The notes: generated by a model not told the origin, from the letters alone. DNA of 32,651 nucleotides from Saccoglossus kowalevskii (GCF_000003605.2 NW_003107097.1:258855-291505); one strand, 5' to 3'; positions 21,301-32,240 are shown, counted from the stretch's first letter. A program made the numbers and translations.

Positions 21301-24300
21301 ATTTTTAAGTATCATCAGCTGTGTAAATTACACGTCACAGGTTATTTACCAGTACTACCAGGTTCCACCCATGAACTATGCATGTCAGTACAATGTGATA
21401 TAGGTTAATTCAGTTCACTTTCTTCCACCCCACCCACCCCTAACATATAGTAGTCATCGCCCCCTACCTAAAATTGTTAAATAAGCATCTTGATTTAATT
21501 TTACTTTCTGACTCAAAACTGTCAACAATTCTTTCTATAGTTTATTTTTTCAGAAGGTCAGATTAAATTACCTAAAGTATTTTTTTGTTAAGAATGAGAG
21601 AGTGGCAATAACAAATACTGCTGTTTTCAACAAGAGACAAAATATTTCAACGTTAAAGAATATTGTGACTAGAGCAACAATAGAAATCCGTGACAGGAAA
21701 CAGGAATGCAATTTAACTTTCTCAGAATGTTCACGCCAAATTTGCAACGACATGTTAACGTTAATTCAACAAGCAGCGACTTAAATGTCTCGCACGTTTA
21801 CCTACTGACGCGAGCATTGTTAAAATGAAATTGCAAAGACGTGAAGGAGGATTTAATTTTCTAACTTCCATACTGTATTTAATATAAGTACATGTATTTA
21901 AATTAATATAGTACATAGGGACATTACCCAGGGTGATCAACGGTTCACCAGTTCATCACAGACATCACTTTATTTGTATGTCAACTGAACTACTACTTTT
22001 AGATTTATGTTCAGTTGTCAGTGCAAGTTGAGAGTACAATCATCAGTAGCATTTCGGCGACTTTGAGGTTATCGTAGGTGAAATTACTTCCCTTTGTATG
22101 GGACTACATTGAAATGAAATTACAGACATACAAAGGGGCATTATTGATGGACGGTCGATTGAATACAAACTTAATCGGGGAAAATGAAATCCACAAAATA
22201 ACAAATTCTGTTACAAATAACTACTTTCAGCAATTTGGCTTTTAATTATAATCCTGACTGACGGAAATTGACAAATTTAAAACGGAATATTTAAGTAGAG
22301 GTATATTCTCCTACTGTATAAGCTACTTACATGCCTGGCCTTGATGTAAAACACTGACCCATCATAGAGGTTGAAATGAATGGTATGTCTAGCGCTACCA
22401 TTTGCAACTGACTGGGGTTTTTGTTTCCCCTGCCAATGAGCACCTGTCATCGCATACTGCCCTGTCTTGAAGCACTGACAGAGTAGTCTCAGCTGCTGGT
22501 GACCAGCAACCACTTACGAAAGAAATCTCAGTATGAAGAAAGGTACTGGGACGGCAGCATAGGGTAAATTATGACGTCAGATCAAATTTGAGGGTAAACA
22601 TAAACTTCTGGGATGCTGTTTCCTTTCAAGACTATTCAATTAGGCATGAGAATAACATGCACTTCCATTTTAGCAAACACATGGGGCATTGAGCAGTGGA
22701 GGGTGTAGGGTTTATTTTTATATAAAAGATACAATGTATTTATATTGCACTGCCAAGGATATTGAAGAGCCACACACAGTTTAGCCATACCTGGGATGAT
22801 GCAGATTACCTCGCACTCGTGAGTTTGCTGAAAAAAGTCTGCCCATGAAAAGTATCACGAGCTGGAAGACCACCAACGTACATAGTAACAGAGTTACCAA
22901 ATATACTGCCTAGTATTAACAGACCAGAACCAATTGTTACTCGTTACCATGGCAATCAGGCAACTTGATAGTGAGCTTTAGTAACAGGTTTTTTCACACT
23001 ATTCAGCCTAAAAACATTTTATGATGAGACGTCATTTGGAATTAAGTCTCAATGTGAAATTGATATCGGCATGCATGTCTGCATAGCTCCAGGGGCAGAT
23101 TACGGCATGACTGACTGGTCAGCTAAATACTGTGGCGAAAAGAACAGAATAGACTGCATAAGTGCTTTCACCTTCTTAACAGCATCAGTAGCTGTATATA
23201 GTTGTGACTCCCGGCTAGAATTACTACACCACCACCACCACCACCACCACCAAAGAGAAGCTTACCATTGGTCAATCTGGTACATTTCTGGCAGCCAATC
23301 AGGAGCTGGTTTTAGAGGAAGTGCAAGGTGTATAAAAAAACAAATACTTGGCCTCTTTCATACAATGGTTCCAAATCAATGGTCCCAAATCAACAGTGAC
23401 AGTACACTTGACTTTTCAACAAAGCCTTTTTAACTGACCCATCAATACTCCTGGTAACAAAAACAAACTAAATCGCAAATTATCACAAAAATAAGGTTAA
23501 AAGATGAACACAAAACAAGTGACCCACAGCCATGGTTATGACGGATACAGTTTATGTCAGCTAGGAGAAATGACCAACAGGTAGTGAAATAATTGGTGTA
23601 TATGTTATCTGTAAACACTTACATGTGAGTGCCCTTGAATCCAGTGCTATCTATTTAAAAAGCCACAAATGAGGACAACTTGAAGAGCACAGCTGAATTA
23701 CACCTACCAGCCGGCAAGATAAAGCCCACTATAACCTTGAGGACATAATCAACCTCTCTTGCCCAAAGATCGGGGTCAGCGAAATAAACAGTTATAACTC
23801 AAGCTTCAATGAAATACTAATTACAGCTGTGAAAAGGAGTCATTATTCATGGGTTCAATGGATGGTGAATCTTTAATCTCAACAAGAACTGTGGGAATGG
23901 GTCAAAATAATACAATGATGACTTCTTTGTAACACACTGCGGTTCAATGACTGTAAATTGTCACTGTAACTAAAAGAAATTATCATCTACAATGAATGAG
24001 TAGTGTTCAAGCTTTCTGTGTGTGAGGATTTGTGAAGCCATTTCACGGCTGTCCAGTAATTTTTGAGATCATATGTATCTACAGTGCCAACAGCTGAAGC
24101 TCTCTAAAATTTTTGCTGGGTACTCCAATTTTCATTTAATGTGTACATTAAGATTCAGTCTGTGCAATTATTAATATATACTAGGGTATATTTCATATTA
24201 AACAAGTTACAATTTTTATTTTCAATTGTGCAGTTATTTATTAGTAAGGGTGGTAGTGAAAATACAAGAAATGAGAATGTTGCCATGACAACTACTGACA

Positions 24301-27300
24301 GCAATCCACTTTAATATCACAGATTAGAGGTCAACAGCATTGATATTAAACTCTGCCAAGTTCAAAATATGATTGACCCAGTTAACTTTCGCTCAAAAGT
24401 GAAAAATTGAAGAGCAGTGGTCATTGTGTCATGCATGTGTAAGATACGAGTCTCAGATGGTGACTTTGACTGTTGCGCAGATCAACCAGTAAAAACTGAG
24501 ATGTTACCAAGCGATCAGGTCAAAACTTGTGCTTGTGATTTCCATTTGATAAGCATATTGGATTGTAGGAAAATCAATGTTTATCAAAACAAACGTTTTG
24601 CTTATATGCATGGCGCAGCAATCACCACCTTTAAGTTCATGAAAATAACTTTGTGAAATAAGAAAATTACATAAATATGTGCAAATAAAAATATTGGGAA
24701 ATATTATGCTGTTAAAAGAGTTAAACACAGTCACCAGCTGTTCCCAGAGGCTGTTCATGTGACTACAAGTCAAAGCAGAGATGTCAAATCATTTTAGAGA
24801 AGCAGGAACATACAGCCACAAAATTGAGTGATGTGTACAACAGTCATTTGCAAGCAATTATCTCGGTCTATTTACTTGATGCATCCACTTACTACATAAT
24901 ACCCATCAGGGAGACACTGACTGAATGATAAACAAGATCTGGTGGAGATTAACACCAAAAGACGCAGAGATAATACCTTTCATGGCCTGGGAACAGTTTT
25001 TCCCAGTCTATATTTTTGTTTAATCAACAGAAAAATGTGCTTATGAAAGATGGATGACTTGTAAAGCAATTTCGATATACTAAAAAACATCAACCAATAT
25101 TGGTAATCATCAACAAAATAGATTCAAGTTCATCACCTCAATAAGCTGGCTCAGAAATCCCCCAACCCAATCCAATCCAATCCAAAAATATGGTTTGCAA
25201 TAATTTAATGAATTCTCCTTTTTAAAAAAACACATCTATATCACTTGCACACTTCACTACAATGGATAGTAGATACGATTGGAATATCCAATTAAATATC
25301 TCTAGACAGCAAACCATCTATCTATTATCTTGATGTCACTCATTCCCACTGAGTTTCAGTATAAAAACCCCACACATATATCCCCTAAGGTAATTTGCTT
25401 CCTCTTCTTGTTTTTTAATATAAAGGCAAAAAGTCCCCAGGGCAAATGCAATCCATTTCAGCAGGAGTTTTGAAGGTTCATCAGGTAATAAGTGTTCGGT
25501 TTATTTTCTTAATTGATGGACAGTGTGTGAATACTGAAGGAGAAATTCCAGTACAAAAAGAGAACTTGTATGTTGGAAATTGCTAGGGGCAAACAGTGAA
25601 GACTTATGCGTATTTTAAATATGGTTAGCTGAGTACACATGTGATGTTGTTTTGTTGTTAAATTTACTGTTCTTGATTTGTGAGCCTGTATCGGAAATGT
25701 CATCTGAAGCACTGTGTAAAGCTATTTTCAGCATGAAAAGCCATTACGTAGCGACTGATACGATCGCCCCCAGTGGTTCAACTAGAAAAGATCTAGCATC
25801 AGTATGTGCAAAGCTGAACCCAAATTGGAATGCATTCTTTCCAGGTAAAATACAGGCCAGTACTTTAGCAGAACAATGTTATCGTTGAACAGCTAGAATA
25901 CTAGGACAGACCCCCTGACAACAGATTCGTATTGCTCAATTTAATCTGTGTGTGGATCAGCTATAGAATACAAAGACAAGATCTGAATTGAACATTGCAA
26001 AACGCTGATTTCCTTTTATGACAGTCACTCTGCATAGAAGAATTCAAACAATCTCCCAAGATGGCTAACTTACCACGTCAAGTGACCTCTTTTTATCCTA
26101 CTTTAAATAAGAAGATTTAAATGCTTTGTATAAGAAACAGTCGCACAAGACAAAGAGCCATTCTCCCAAGAGACATTCAACTATTTTTTCGTAAATACTA
26201 AGACACTCTTTGCGGTCACCCCGATGTGAGCTGCCCAAATACATGGGCAGTCAGGAATTTATCCCCAGCGGCGCCATTACTGCATCAATGTCATTCTATA
26301 AATTCCAATAAATTTATATTTGTATCGAAAAATGGATGCAATGACCAGTTTAACAACACGTTTGACAGAGAAACAAATACCAGTGTTATGCACTCAACAT
26401 TCCAGCACAGTCAACACAGGTGTTTCTCACATTTAATAGAAGTAAACACAGAAATGCTAACTTCATATTGATGGCATCAAATGTATTTTTAATTTTAATT
26501 AGATCAACACACATGTGCACACGAACGTTGTCACTCTAACATGTACACTATAGTTTTTTCCTTACATGCTATGAGAGAAGCCGTCTAAGCCCATGTGTGC
26601 TTTCCATGGTACAATAAGCTCTCCCATCACTATTTGACATGATACGTACAAACAGCGAGTTCACCGAACGAGACAGATAATTTCAAATCTGACTGTAGAT
26701 CTGTTGTTATCAGTATTATCTTGTACTTTTTCGATGAATGAGCTGCACACTTTGTAGTCATGCTTGGTACTTTTTAATCCATACTTCAATGCATATACGG
26801 TACCTCATTAGTATGGTGTATATGCATATATTTTAATACGATACCATATATATTCTCTGTCAATTTTTTTTTTTTTTGGCAAATTCCGGCGGGATGATAA
26901 CAATTGGGAGTAATTGATAATTTATTCATTCACCTTGATCCAGGTACGCATTTTCTAAAGATGAAATGAATCATTTTCTAATTAAACATCACAGCATTTT
27001 GAAAACTGGTCATATTTCAATGGTTCTGGAATCATTATTGCGGAACAAGTGATCAATTTTGAAAATGAAAATCATCTGGCGTGTCATCTCTCTCATTAGC
27101 ATAAGATGCATCATTGCTAATATTATTTGATCACTCAATTTAGAGACCCATGCTTGAGCAGTCCATGGGGTACAGCAGGGGAATTCAAATGGGTTTTATC
27201 ACACAAAGAAACAATAGCAATTTGGTGCCAACCAAAATTTATAAAATTCTCCTGGGACTTGGCAATTGCAAATAACCACCCCCAGTTTGTCACCGAGCAA

Positions 27301-30300
27301 TTATAACTCTATTAATAATGAAACAGTAATCTAACTTTCCCGTTATTTAATTTGGTTACAATACACACCAATGATGATCCATTGTCAGTGTATAACCCCG
27401 CTGGGCAAATACACACACGGCCGTCAGCATACACCAATTTTTCACTTCTCTCTTTACCACTGTGCATGGCAAATTATCTGCGCATGTCGCTTACTAATGC
27501 GTTTAGAAATTGACGCATGCCAAAATCCAGCTTGCAAAGATATTTTGAACACAGCTTGCAGAGCATCAGAGAATGATAGCCTCGGTGCAAAGCTCTCGGC
27601 ACAAATCCACTTTTCTACTCGCTGTGTACAAAGTATGAGTCATCATATAAAAACAAACTCAAATATTAGCTTTCACATAATACATGATGTATTATACTTT
27701 CTTACTTAGCTTTCAGAACATGAAGCAACAGTAGAATTTAAACACTCCCTAAGATTAAGTGCTGAGCTAACACACTCAATCTAATAAAACTCAACACCCC
27801 ATGAAATCCAACACTGAAACTTATCTCGCAAAATCCTAGCAAATTCTTACCCAAGGATGGAATTTGCATGGAAAAGTGACCTCCAATAAAGAAAATAAAT
27901 AAATAAAAAAATTACAACAGGATGAGAGAAAACATTCTTGATTTGAGAAACCAGATGGAATTAGGAAATGACTATCCCATCTGTTTAATGTGTTTGATCA
28001 GCATAAAAGCTTCCTATGGCTACCTTTCCTAGAAACTCGTAAACCACATTCTACTGTGTTCTCCACTTGATTACTTCCTTTTTTAGCTGGAATCCCCCAA
28101 AACTGACGCCGCACCCAACTAAAAAATCTTCTAAATTAGTAAGGGTATAATAATTGTGACAAATCTTTCAGTCTACATATACAACTCATTAACATAATTA
28201 TCCAATTAAAATCAAAAACTCAATTTCTTGGTAATTAAATTTTCTAGAATTTAATCTACTCGTTAAATGGTGTCTAACATCCTGTCACGTAATGGCACCT
28301 GCGTACACAAGTCACCAGTGTTAACTAATATAATAATTTAAAAACACTAGATATTGCACTACATTATAATTGATGGACACTGCATGTTTATAGGCTTGAG
28401 GGGGGGGGGGATGAAATTCAAATTACCTCATTGCCTGATGAGTATCTCAACTGAATGTAAACGCAAATATACCTTGAAAAGCTCTAGTATTGATTGCCTG
28501 CATAGATCATACAGCTACAATTAGGTTCTCTTTTTACCTCTGGCATCTTTCAGGACTAAACCATTATTTTCGCGGGTGAAAAGGGTTTCAGTCAGAACCT
28601 AGGGGCAAGAATTTATTTCTCCAAACATCTTTTCTTAACATGCAAATGTTATTCAGTATGTTTTTTCATTTTATTCTACCCTCCTCCAAAACTATTTGTA
28701 GTCCCTCTTCCCTTTCTCACCTCCAAAAATAATGGTCAATCCCTCATCAGCAAAAGTAATGAAATCCATGATAGCATTCAGGAGTTCAGGAAGCCTGTTT
28801 TTTTTTCTTATGAGACTTTCTTTTGCCCTGGACAATCACCAGAATACATGCCCCACTACCAAGTTGACACACAGTAATAACTTTATTAACAACATACCAA
28901 AGTAGCAAAGGCCAAATGGTTTTTAAATTTGATTCATATTTTCTGCCTCTCTGGCTGCTTCCTCCATGCCTGGGACTTAAGCCAAAAGACTACCAGTACT
29001 CATAATTTATCAGCAAGTTTGTTTTAAATCACATGATAATGTTTATTGGTTTATTACAAACAATCATGGATTCCATGGTACCCTGGTAATATAAAACAAC
29101 ATTCTAATGTGTAACAGTACCATATTTTTCAATTTTTTTTTATTTTTTAAATAATGCAAGATCAGATAAAAAAGTATACCATCAGCTTACATTAAAGTTA
29201 ACTCTGCCATAGGAATCTATGGTAAAGGACAAAATGGTCCAATACTGACAAAACGTCCGCCATTTACTAAAATACAACATCATTTTCTCAAAAACTAGGC
29301 AGGTGACCCTCAAGTTTTTTTGAAGTCAATATCCTTATATTATCCACAAGTACAATTCATTGCAAAATGACTGAATTCTGTGTATTTTTAATTATGAGTA
29401 CCCGGTAGGCGTCTACCTTAAATGCAATGTAATGGTAAATCCCAACAACAGTTGACAAAGGCTTATCAACACAAGGAGTGCGATGGCTTTAGAGAAAGCT
29501 AACTAATAACACCACTTTGCCAACTAAGAAAATAAATGTCTTCTTAAAATGGTTGACATAGCAACCTGTAAACTTGTAATGATGACTTGAGCTATTTTGA
29601 ACATTAGGATTAAAAGCTTCAAAAATACACCACCTTTTTTTTGTGGGTCCACAAACTACTTTTAAATGTATGTTTAAAAAAATAATTTAGAGTCGCCATC
29701 CAATTGCCTATACACTGCGTCTTTTGAACACACCTGGCTAGGGTTTCTTCTCTAAACAATAAACAGCTCACAACAAAAGCAGAATTTACCTCTCCATTTC
29801 AACAATGAGTCCCTTTTTAATTGACACAAGAAGTATGATAAATAGGCCCGACTCCAGTGTAATGTGAAAAGTAAGCACTCAAAAAGGAATGTCTAGTCTG
29901 GTGCATGTACACGGGGTGTTGACCAGCAATTTAGCTGCTTTCATGGTTCTGACCACATTGTGCATTTCGGATAGCTGAATTCGTCAGTACAGTATTAGCC
30001 TATATTACAGACATTCCGACTGCCTGTCACCTGCATTATTAATGCTATAACAGCCTGGCTGGGTTTTTAACATGCTAATACAGGCAAACAACAGCAAATT
30101 CCATTGGAATTTATGGCTTTCACATGTGGTTCTCTGTATATGATATGCCAGCCATGGCTTGACACATCTCTACAGGAGACATGGTGCTTTATAATTTAAT
30201 GTGTAGGAATGGAGGAAGAACTATTCTCAATCTATAATCGCAACATGCAGTTTTTAAATTAGCTGTTACCAAGGACTTGGTTCACGCACAGTAAATATAG

Positions 30301-31330
30301 TAGTTGTGAAATTTGTGTTGAAGGCGATGATGTCTAGAGTAGCCAATGCTTAGTCAGGAAACTGACTTGGAGCCTCGACAAGAGTCGGATGTGAGAGGAA
30401 AAAATTTGTCATACTATTATCATTGCTAGTATCATAAAAAAAAAAACAGACCCCCCCTTTTGTCTGTGCAGAATATACACGATATATAATATACTTTAAG
30501 AAAATATACTGTGTGTGGTTCACTGACAGATATAGTGGTGTTATCTTTAGATAGACTATTGACAGCTCTAATAGTTACACAGAGTGATGGACAGTGACAC
30601 GTGCCTGATATAAAAACATATCTGTATCTGCCATAGAGTATTTTGAGTCAGCTGTCATTTAGAAATACAAGACATGCTTCACGGTTTTAAAAAAAAATAT
30701 GAACATATTAAATTAATATTTCACATGAAACTATGCGCATATATAAAATATTAATTCATCTCGATTGGATTCTCCGCATTCAATTTTTCTAATTAAAAAA
30801 TAGTGTTGGTATTTCATTTTTGCTGTACAAACCAAATTGACCTGGATTTTGCTTTTTTGGGAATTTGATATGTGTTGCTCACATATGTGAACGGCATTCA
30901 GGACCGTGTCTGCCTCTTCATGAGCAATTAGAATCGTGAATGACATATGCGATCCATGTCCAAATTTCTTTTCAAATTGGTGACTTTTCCACAACAAATT
31001 CCCGTCACGTAATTTACGACAGTGGCAACTAAAAATTCCAAATCGATAGCAATTAAGATATAATAAAATTATATTTGTTATCGTACGTGCTCACCAATGG
31101 GCATTCACTGTCAGTCACGGCGTCCGTCTGGATTCAAAAATAATGAATACAACTATGAATGAACCAGCGACGGACAGTCTTGATCTTGTTTACAAAATGC
31201 ATTAGTAAATCATATTGTAAACAAGAAGTTCACAGCCACGCTAGCGCCGATGAGGCTTATTAAATCCAATCTCGATGATGGATTGTACATACAAACACGT
31301 TACTAGAAGATCACTTACCGGGTAGGCCAT
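13133..31330 (-). CDS. BCAR1: CAS-family scaffold adaptor (p130Cas/BCAR1-like), whole gene, join of three coding exons
   Basis: CAS proteins are non-enzymatic docking scaffolds at focal adhesions: the SH3 domain binds FAK/PTP-type proline motifs, phosphorylated YDxP sites recruit Crk, and the C-terminus binds NSP/BCAR3 proteins. Joining 31330-31319, 18144-17878 and 15331-13133 gives 825 residues, close to the roughly 870 of human BCAR1. Domains in order: SH3 about 5-65; substrate domain about 67-330 with tyrosines of YDxP motifs at 67, 120, 142, 160, 177, 190, 217, 236, 262, 275, 291, 303 and 325; serine-rich helical bundle about 373-530; Src SH3 ligand RPLPNPP at 540-546; YDYVHL at 623-628, followed by GKEEFEK as in vertebrate p130Cas; C-terminal CAS domain about 687-821, with NQPPKMFVAH and HKLVFIGDTL. 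Both introns are phase 0. Invertebrates usually carry one such gene, so it is probably co-orthologous to all four vertebrate paralogues; the symbol reflects best resemblance. Confidence 0.95.
15332..17877 (-). other. Intron 2 of the CAS gene
   Basis: 2,546 bp, phase 0, GTGAGT donor and TTCTTCTAG acceptor on the minus strand. Apart from short AT-rich tracts and a TTTATTTATTTATT stretch near 16560 I see no gene, RNA or clear mobile element in it. Confidence 0.9.
17878..18144 (-). CDS. BCAR1: Coding exon 2: SH3 domain of the CAS adaptor
   Basis: The acceptor on the minus strand is a T-rich tract ending TTCATTGCAG, then CGTGTACTGGCC. The donor is AAG followed by GTGAGT. The exon is 267 bp, 89 codons, phase 0 at both ends. 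It encodes an SH3 domain with the ALYEN motif (residues 10-14), the DELAFRKGD segment, the double tryptophan GWW (43-44) and the PGNRLKLL strand (56-63). This is strongly CAS-type, including GLEGWWLCSLNGRQGIAPGN. Right after the domain is GMYDNP (Y67), the first YDxP site. The exon ends in a basic, glutamine-rich linker (KMMGKSPQQQGTWGKSPTK). In the family this SH3 binds FAK, PYK2, PTP-PEST and C3G. Confidence 0.96.
19429..19444. repeat. A16 homopolymer
   Basis: Run of sixteen A in intron 1. No retroposon body recognised before it. Confidence 0.9.
20903..20911 (-). CDS. Candidate alternative first coding exon (MAV) of the CAS gene
   Basis: On the minus strand TCTAAAGATGGCGGTG is followed by GTGAGTTGA. 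This gives M-A-V and a phase-0 donor that would join to R-V-L-A-K-A-L-Y of the SH3 exon, the same layout as the main MAYP exon. The start lies in an AAGATGGCGG context, close to the YY1/TISU element that couples short 5' leaders to initiation. An AP-1 site (TGACTCA, 21110-21116) lies about 200 bp upstream. The unit is very short, so chance cannot be ruled out. Confidence 0.35.
21110..21116. promoter_or_regulatory. AP-1 site TGACTCA in intron 1
   Basis: Consensus AP-1/TRE about 200 bp upstream of the MAV candidate first exon. A seven-base match is weak by itself. Confidence 0.25.
22331..22450 (-). CDS. Candidate alternative first coding exon (40 codons) of the CAS gene
   Basis: Minus-strand open frame starting ATGACAGGTGCTCATTGG with G at -3, running 40 codons with balanced codon use (MTGAHWQGKQKPQS at the start, NLYDGSVFYIKARH at the end) and ending exactly at a GTAAGTAG donor. 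The end is phase 0, so splicing to the SH3 exon acceptor at 18144 keeps the frame and would place KARH in front of RVLAKALYENV. It is the first in-frame ATG after a TAA about 66 nt upstream. A perfect CRE lies at 22572-22579. The segment is less AT-rich than its surroundings. I do not recognise the peptide. Alternative: an exon of a nested gene, or chance. Confidence 0.4.
22572..22579. promoter_or_regulatory. Perfect CRE palindrome TGACGTCA in intron 1
   Basis: Lies about 120 bp upstream of the ATG of the 40-codon candidate first exon, the right place for a proximal promoter element of an intronic start. Confidence 0.4.
23227..23252. repeat. (CAC)n microsatellite
   Basis: Eight full CAC units plus two bases in intron 1. 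It makes a polyhistidine stretch in a plus-strand open frame (23071-23433) that I do not regard as a gene. Confidence 0.9.
24411..24630. mobile_element. TTAA-type MITE, diverged copy 2, inside intron 1
   Basis: About 220 bp. The left part shares GATGGTGACTTTGACTGTTG, CAGATCAAC and AACTGAGA with the element at 7188-7474, and the right part shares TTTATCAA and ATGCATGGCGCAGC-like sequence before CCACCT. The right flank is TTAA (24631-24634); the left flank is TTGA (24407-24410), a likely mutated duplication. It is shorter than copy 1 by an internal deletion. Confidence 0.6.
25161..25185. repeat. Short tandem CCAAC/CCAAT repeat
   Basis: Five 5-bp units (CCCAA then TCCAA three times and close variants) in intron 1. 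It creates a row of CCAAT-like sites, probably by slippage. Confidence 0.6.
26864..26877. repeat. T14 homopolymer
   Basis: Run of fourteen T in intron 1, could be the complement of a retroposon poly(A) tail but no element body is recognisable. Confidence 0.9.
28400..28410. repeat. G11 homopolymer
   Basis: Run of eleven G in intron 1, a spot prone to sequencing error and able to stack into G-rich structures. Confidence 0.9.
29196..29417. mobile_element. Weak TTAA-flanked element candidate in intron 1
   Basis: About 222 bp between TTAA at 29192-29195 and 29418-29421. The right end (minus strand GGTAGACGCCTACC) is echoed by GGTAGAAGCCTAC right after TTAA at 4367-4370, so this end sequence occurs twice in the window. 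The left end AGTTAACTCTGCC is only loosely complementary to the right end. The class is unclear. Confidence 0.3.
31319..31330 (-). CDS. BCAR1: Coding exon 1: start codon and residues MAYP
   Basis: On the minus strand the sequence reads AGCAAAATGGCCTACCCG followed by GTAAGTGA, a near-perfect donor. The ATG has A at -3 and G at +4. Upstream in the same frame there is no other ATG before the TAA at 31528-31526, so this start is well fixed. The exon gives M-A-Y-P and ends in phase 0; the SH3 exon then starts R-V-L-A-K-A-L-Y. This is the same architecture as vertebrate CAS genes, where a tiny first coding segment (MNHL in BCAR1, MKYK in NEDD9) precedes the SH3 exon. The non-coding 5' part of the exon lies at higher coordinates; its extent is not visible from sequence. 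Confidence 0.85.
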
Positions 31331-31525
31331 TTTGCTAGTAGAATCGCTACTACTACTAGCCCCACAACACACAAGATCAATGATGGTGAGCTTGGTCCAA
31401 CAGCGGGATAAAATATCTTTCTCTTCTCTTTCGGTATTCAATGAACAGGAACGGATCCAGACACAGGGGAGAGACAAACCGTGTTCCAATGAATGAAAAC
31501 TATTGTAGTATCTTGGCTGGTTCAC

Positions 31526-31531
31526 TTACAT
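31526..31531 (-). promoter_or_regulatory. Start-stop upstream ORF (ATGTAA) overlapping a donor-like sequence
   Basis: On the minus strand TTTATGTAAGTGAACC contains ATG immediately followed by TAA, about 195 nt upstream of the MAYP start and in the same frame. The same bases contain GTAAGTGA, identical to the real exon 1 donor. It may act as a minimal uORF or as a donor of an upstream leader exon, but only if the transcript reaches this far. Confidence 0.3.
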
Positions 31532-32152
31532 AAAGGCACACATTGTACAATCTATCGGTACAAAATATCCTTTGAAAACACAAGAAGCGGTCTGCTGAAC
31601 GAAACGGATCCGGAGTCAATCAGAAACATCGTACAATTCTTCTTAGAGTGAGGGGTTTGCCGAGCTGATGTCAAATTTAAGTGTGTAGTTCGGTACAAAT
31701 ATCTACGAATCGCAGCAGGAAATTACCGAAATAGCCAGATCTCCCCCACAAATAGTAAAGACAGTGGGTACTAATAGACACAGCTCGTAGATAGTCAGAA
31801 AGAAATCCAGGAAGACTTGAAACCAAGCAAATTATTCACGCCTCATTCCTGTCTGCATTCCACATATACATCCCCGGATGTAAACAAACAGCCGTTTGAA
31901 ACGAGCTCGGCTATTGGTCGCTTTACTGTAATTAATTGGAGAAATATCGTCTGAAGTTGTCTTAGAAACAATAAACTCCGTCTAATTCGAAACGTAGTTT
32001 TACCATTTGCAATTAAACAAATTAATCGGCGGCGTTAATCCGAACAATTGCCTTCAACATAGCGGAACAGACTATCTGTCTATGACCTCGCTTAGTTACA
32101 GTTAGCCAATCGGGGAAAGCGTCCCAACTATTAGTCTAAGGGCCAGTAAAAA

Positions 32153-32160
32153 TGACGTCA
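32153..32160. promoter_or_regulatory. Perfect CRE palindrome TGACGTCA, proximal
   Basis: Consensus CREB/ATF site about 820 bp upstream of the MAYP start, with a half site (CGTCA) about 10 bp further on and TGACGTTCA at 32182-32190. The cluster makes it more credible than a lone match. Confidence 0.5.
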
Positions 32161-32230
32161 TTCTTCACGTCAGGGATAAATTGACGTTCATTCATGACAG
32201 GTCTTTTATTGCCGCCCATTTTGGTAGATT

Positions 32231-32240
32231 CCAAATAAGG
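32231..32240. promoter_or_regulatory. CArG box CCAAATAAGG (SRF site)
   Basis: Exact match to CC(A/T)6GG, the serum response factor site, between the two CREs. SRF with MRTF drives many adhesion and cytoskeleton genes, so the site suits a focal-adhesion scaffold. Binding is inferred. Confidence 0.4.

Larger units (their letters stand above)
18145..31318 (-). other. Intron 1 of the CAS gene (13.2 kb)
   Basis: 13,174 bp, phase 0, donor GTAAGTGA and acceptor TTCATTGCAG on the minus strand. It holds two candidate alternative first exons (22450-22331 and 20911-20903), a TTAA-type MITE (about 24411-24630), a weaker TTAA-flanked candidate (29196-29417), a coding-like plus-strand island near 25697-25844, a CAC microsatellite and several homopolymer runs. 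The parts 18.2-20.8 kb, 22.6-24.4 kb, 25.9-29.1 kb and 29.5-31.2 kb show nothing else I can name. A long first intron is typical for CAS genes and usually holds regulatory DNA. Confidence 0.85.

Noticed and set aside
21568-21784. Overlapping open frames on both strands
   Set aside because: The plus-strand version (ending NDMLTLIQQAAT) looks mildly protein-like, but there is no ATG start of good context, no splice site and no recognised family.
23071-23433. 120-codon plus-strand frame with a polyhistidine tract
   Set aside because: The histidines come from a CAC microsatellite, there is no recognisable domain, no splice context and composition varies along the frame.
26050-26075. CAAGATGGCTAACTTACC as a TISU-like start
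   Set aside because: On the plus strand it does not lead to a useful frame, and on the minus strand the GTAAGT donor has no ATG in front of it.
27371-27709. 112-codon plus-strand frame in intron 1
   Set aside because: No recognisable motif; cysteine- and histidine-rich composition looks like chance reading of non-coding DNA.
31319-31525. Open frame extending about 65 codons upstream of MAYP
   Set aside because: It has no ATG; the frame begins at GTG just after an in-frame TAA, so it is 5' leader read-through rather than a longer protein.
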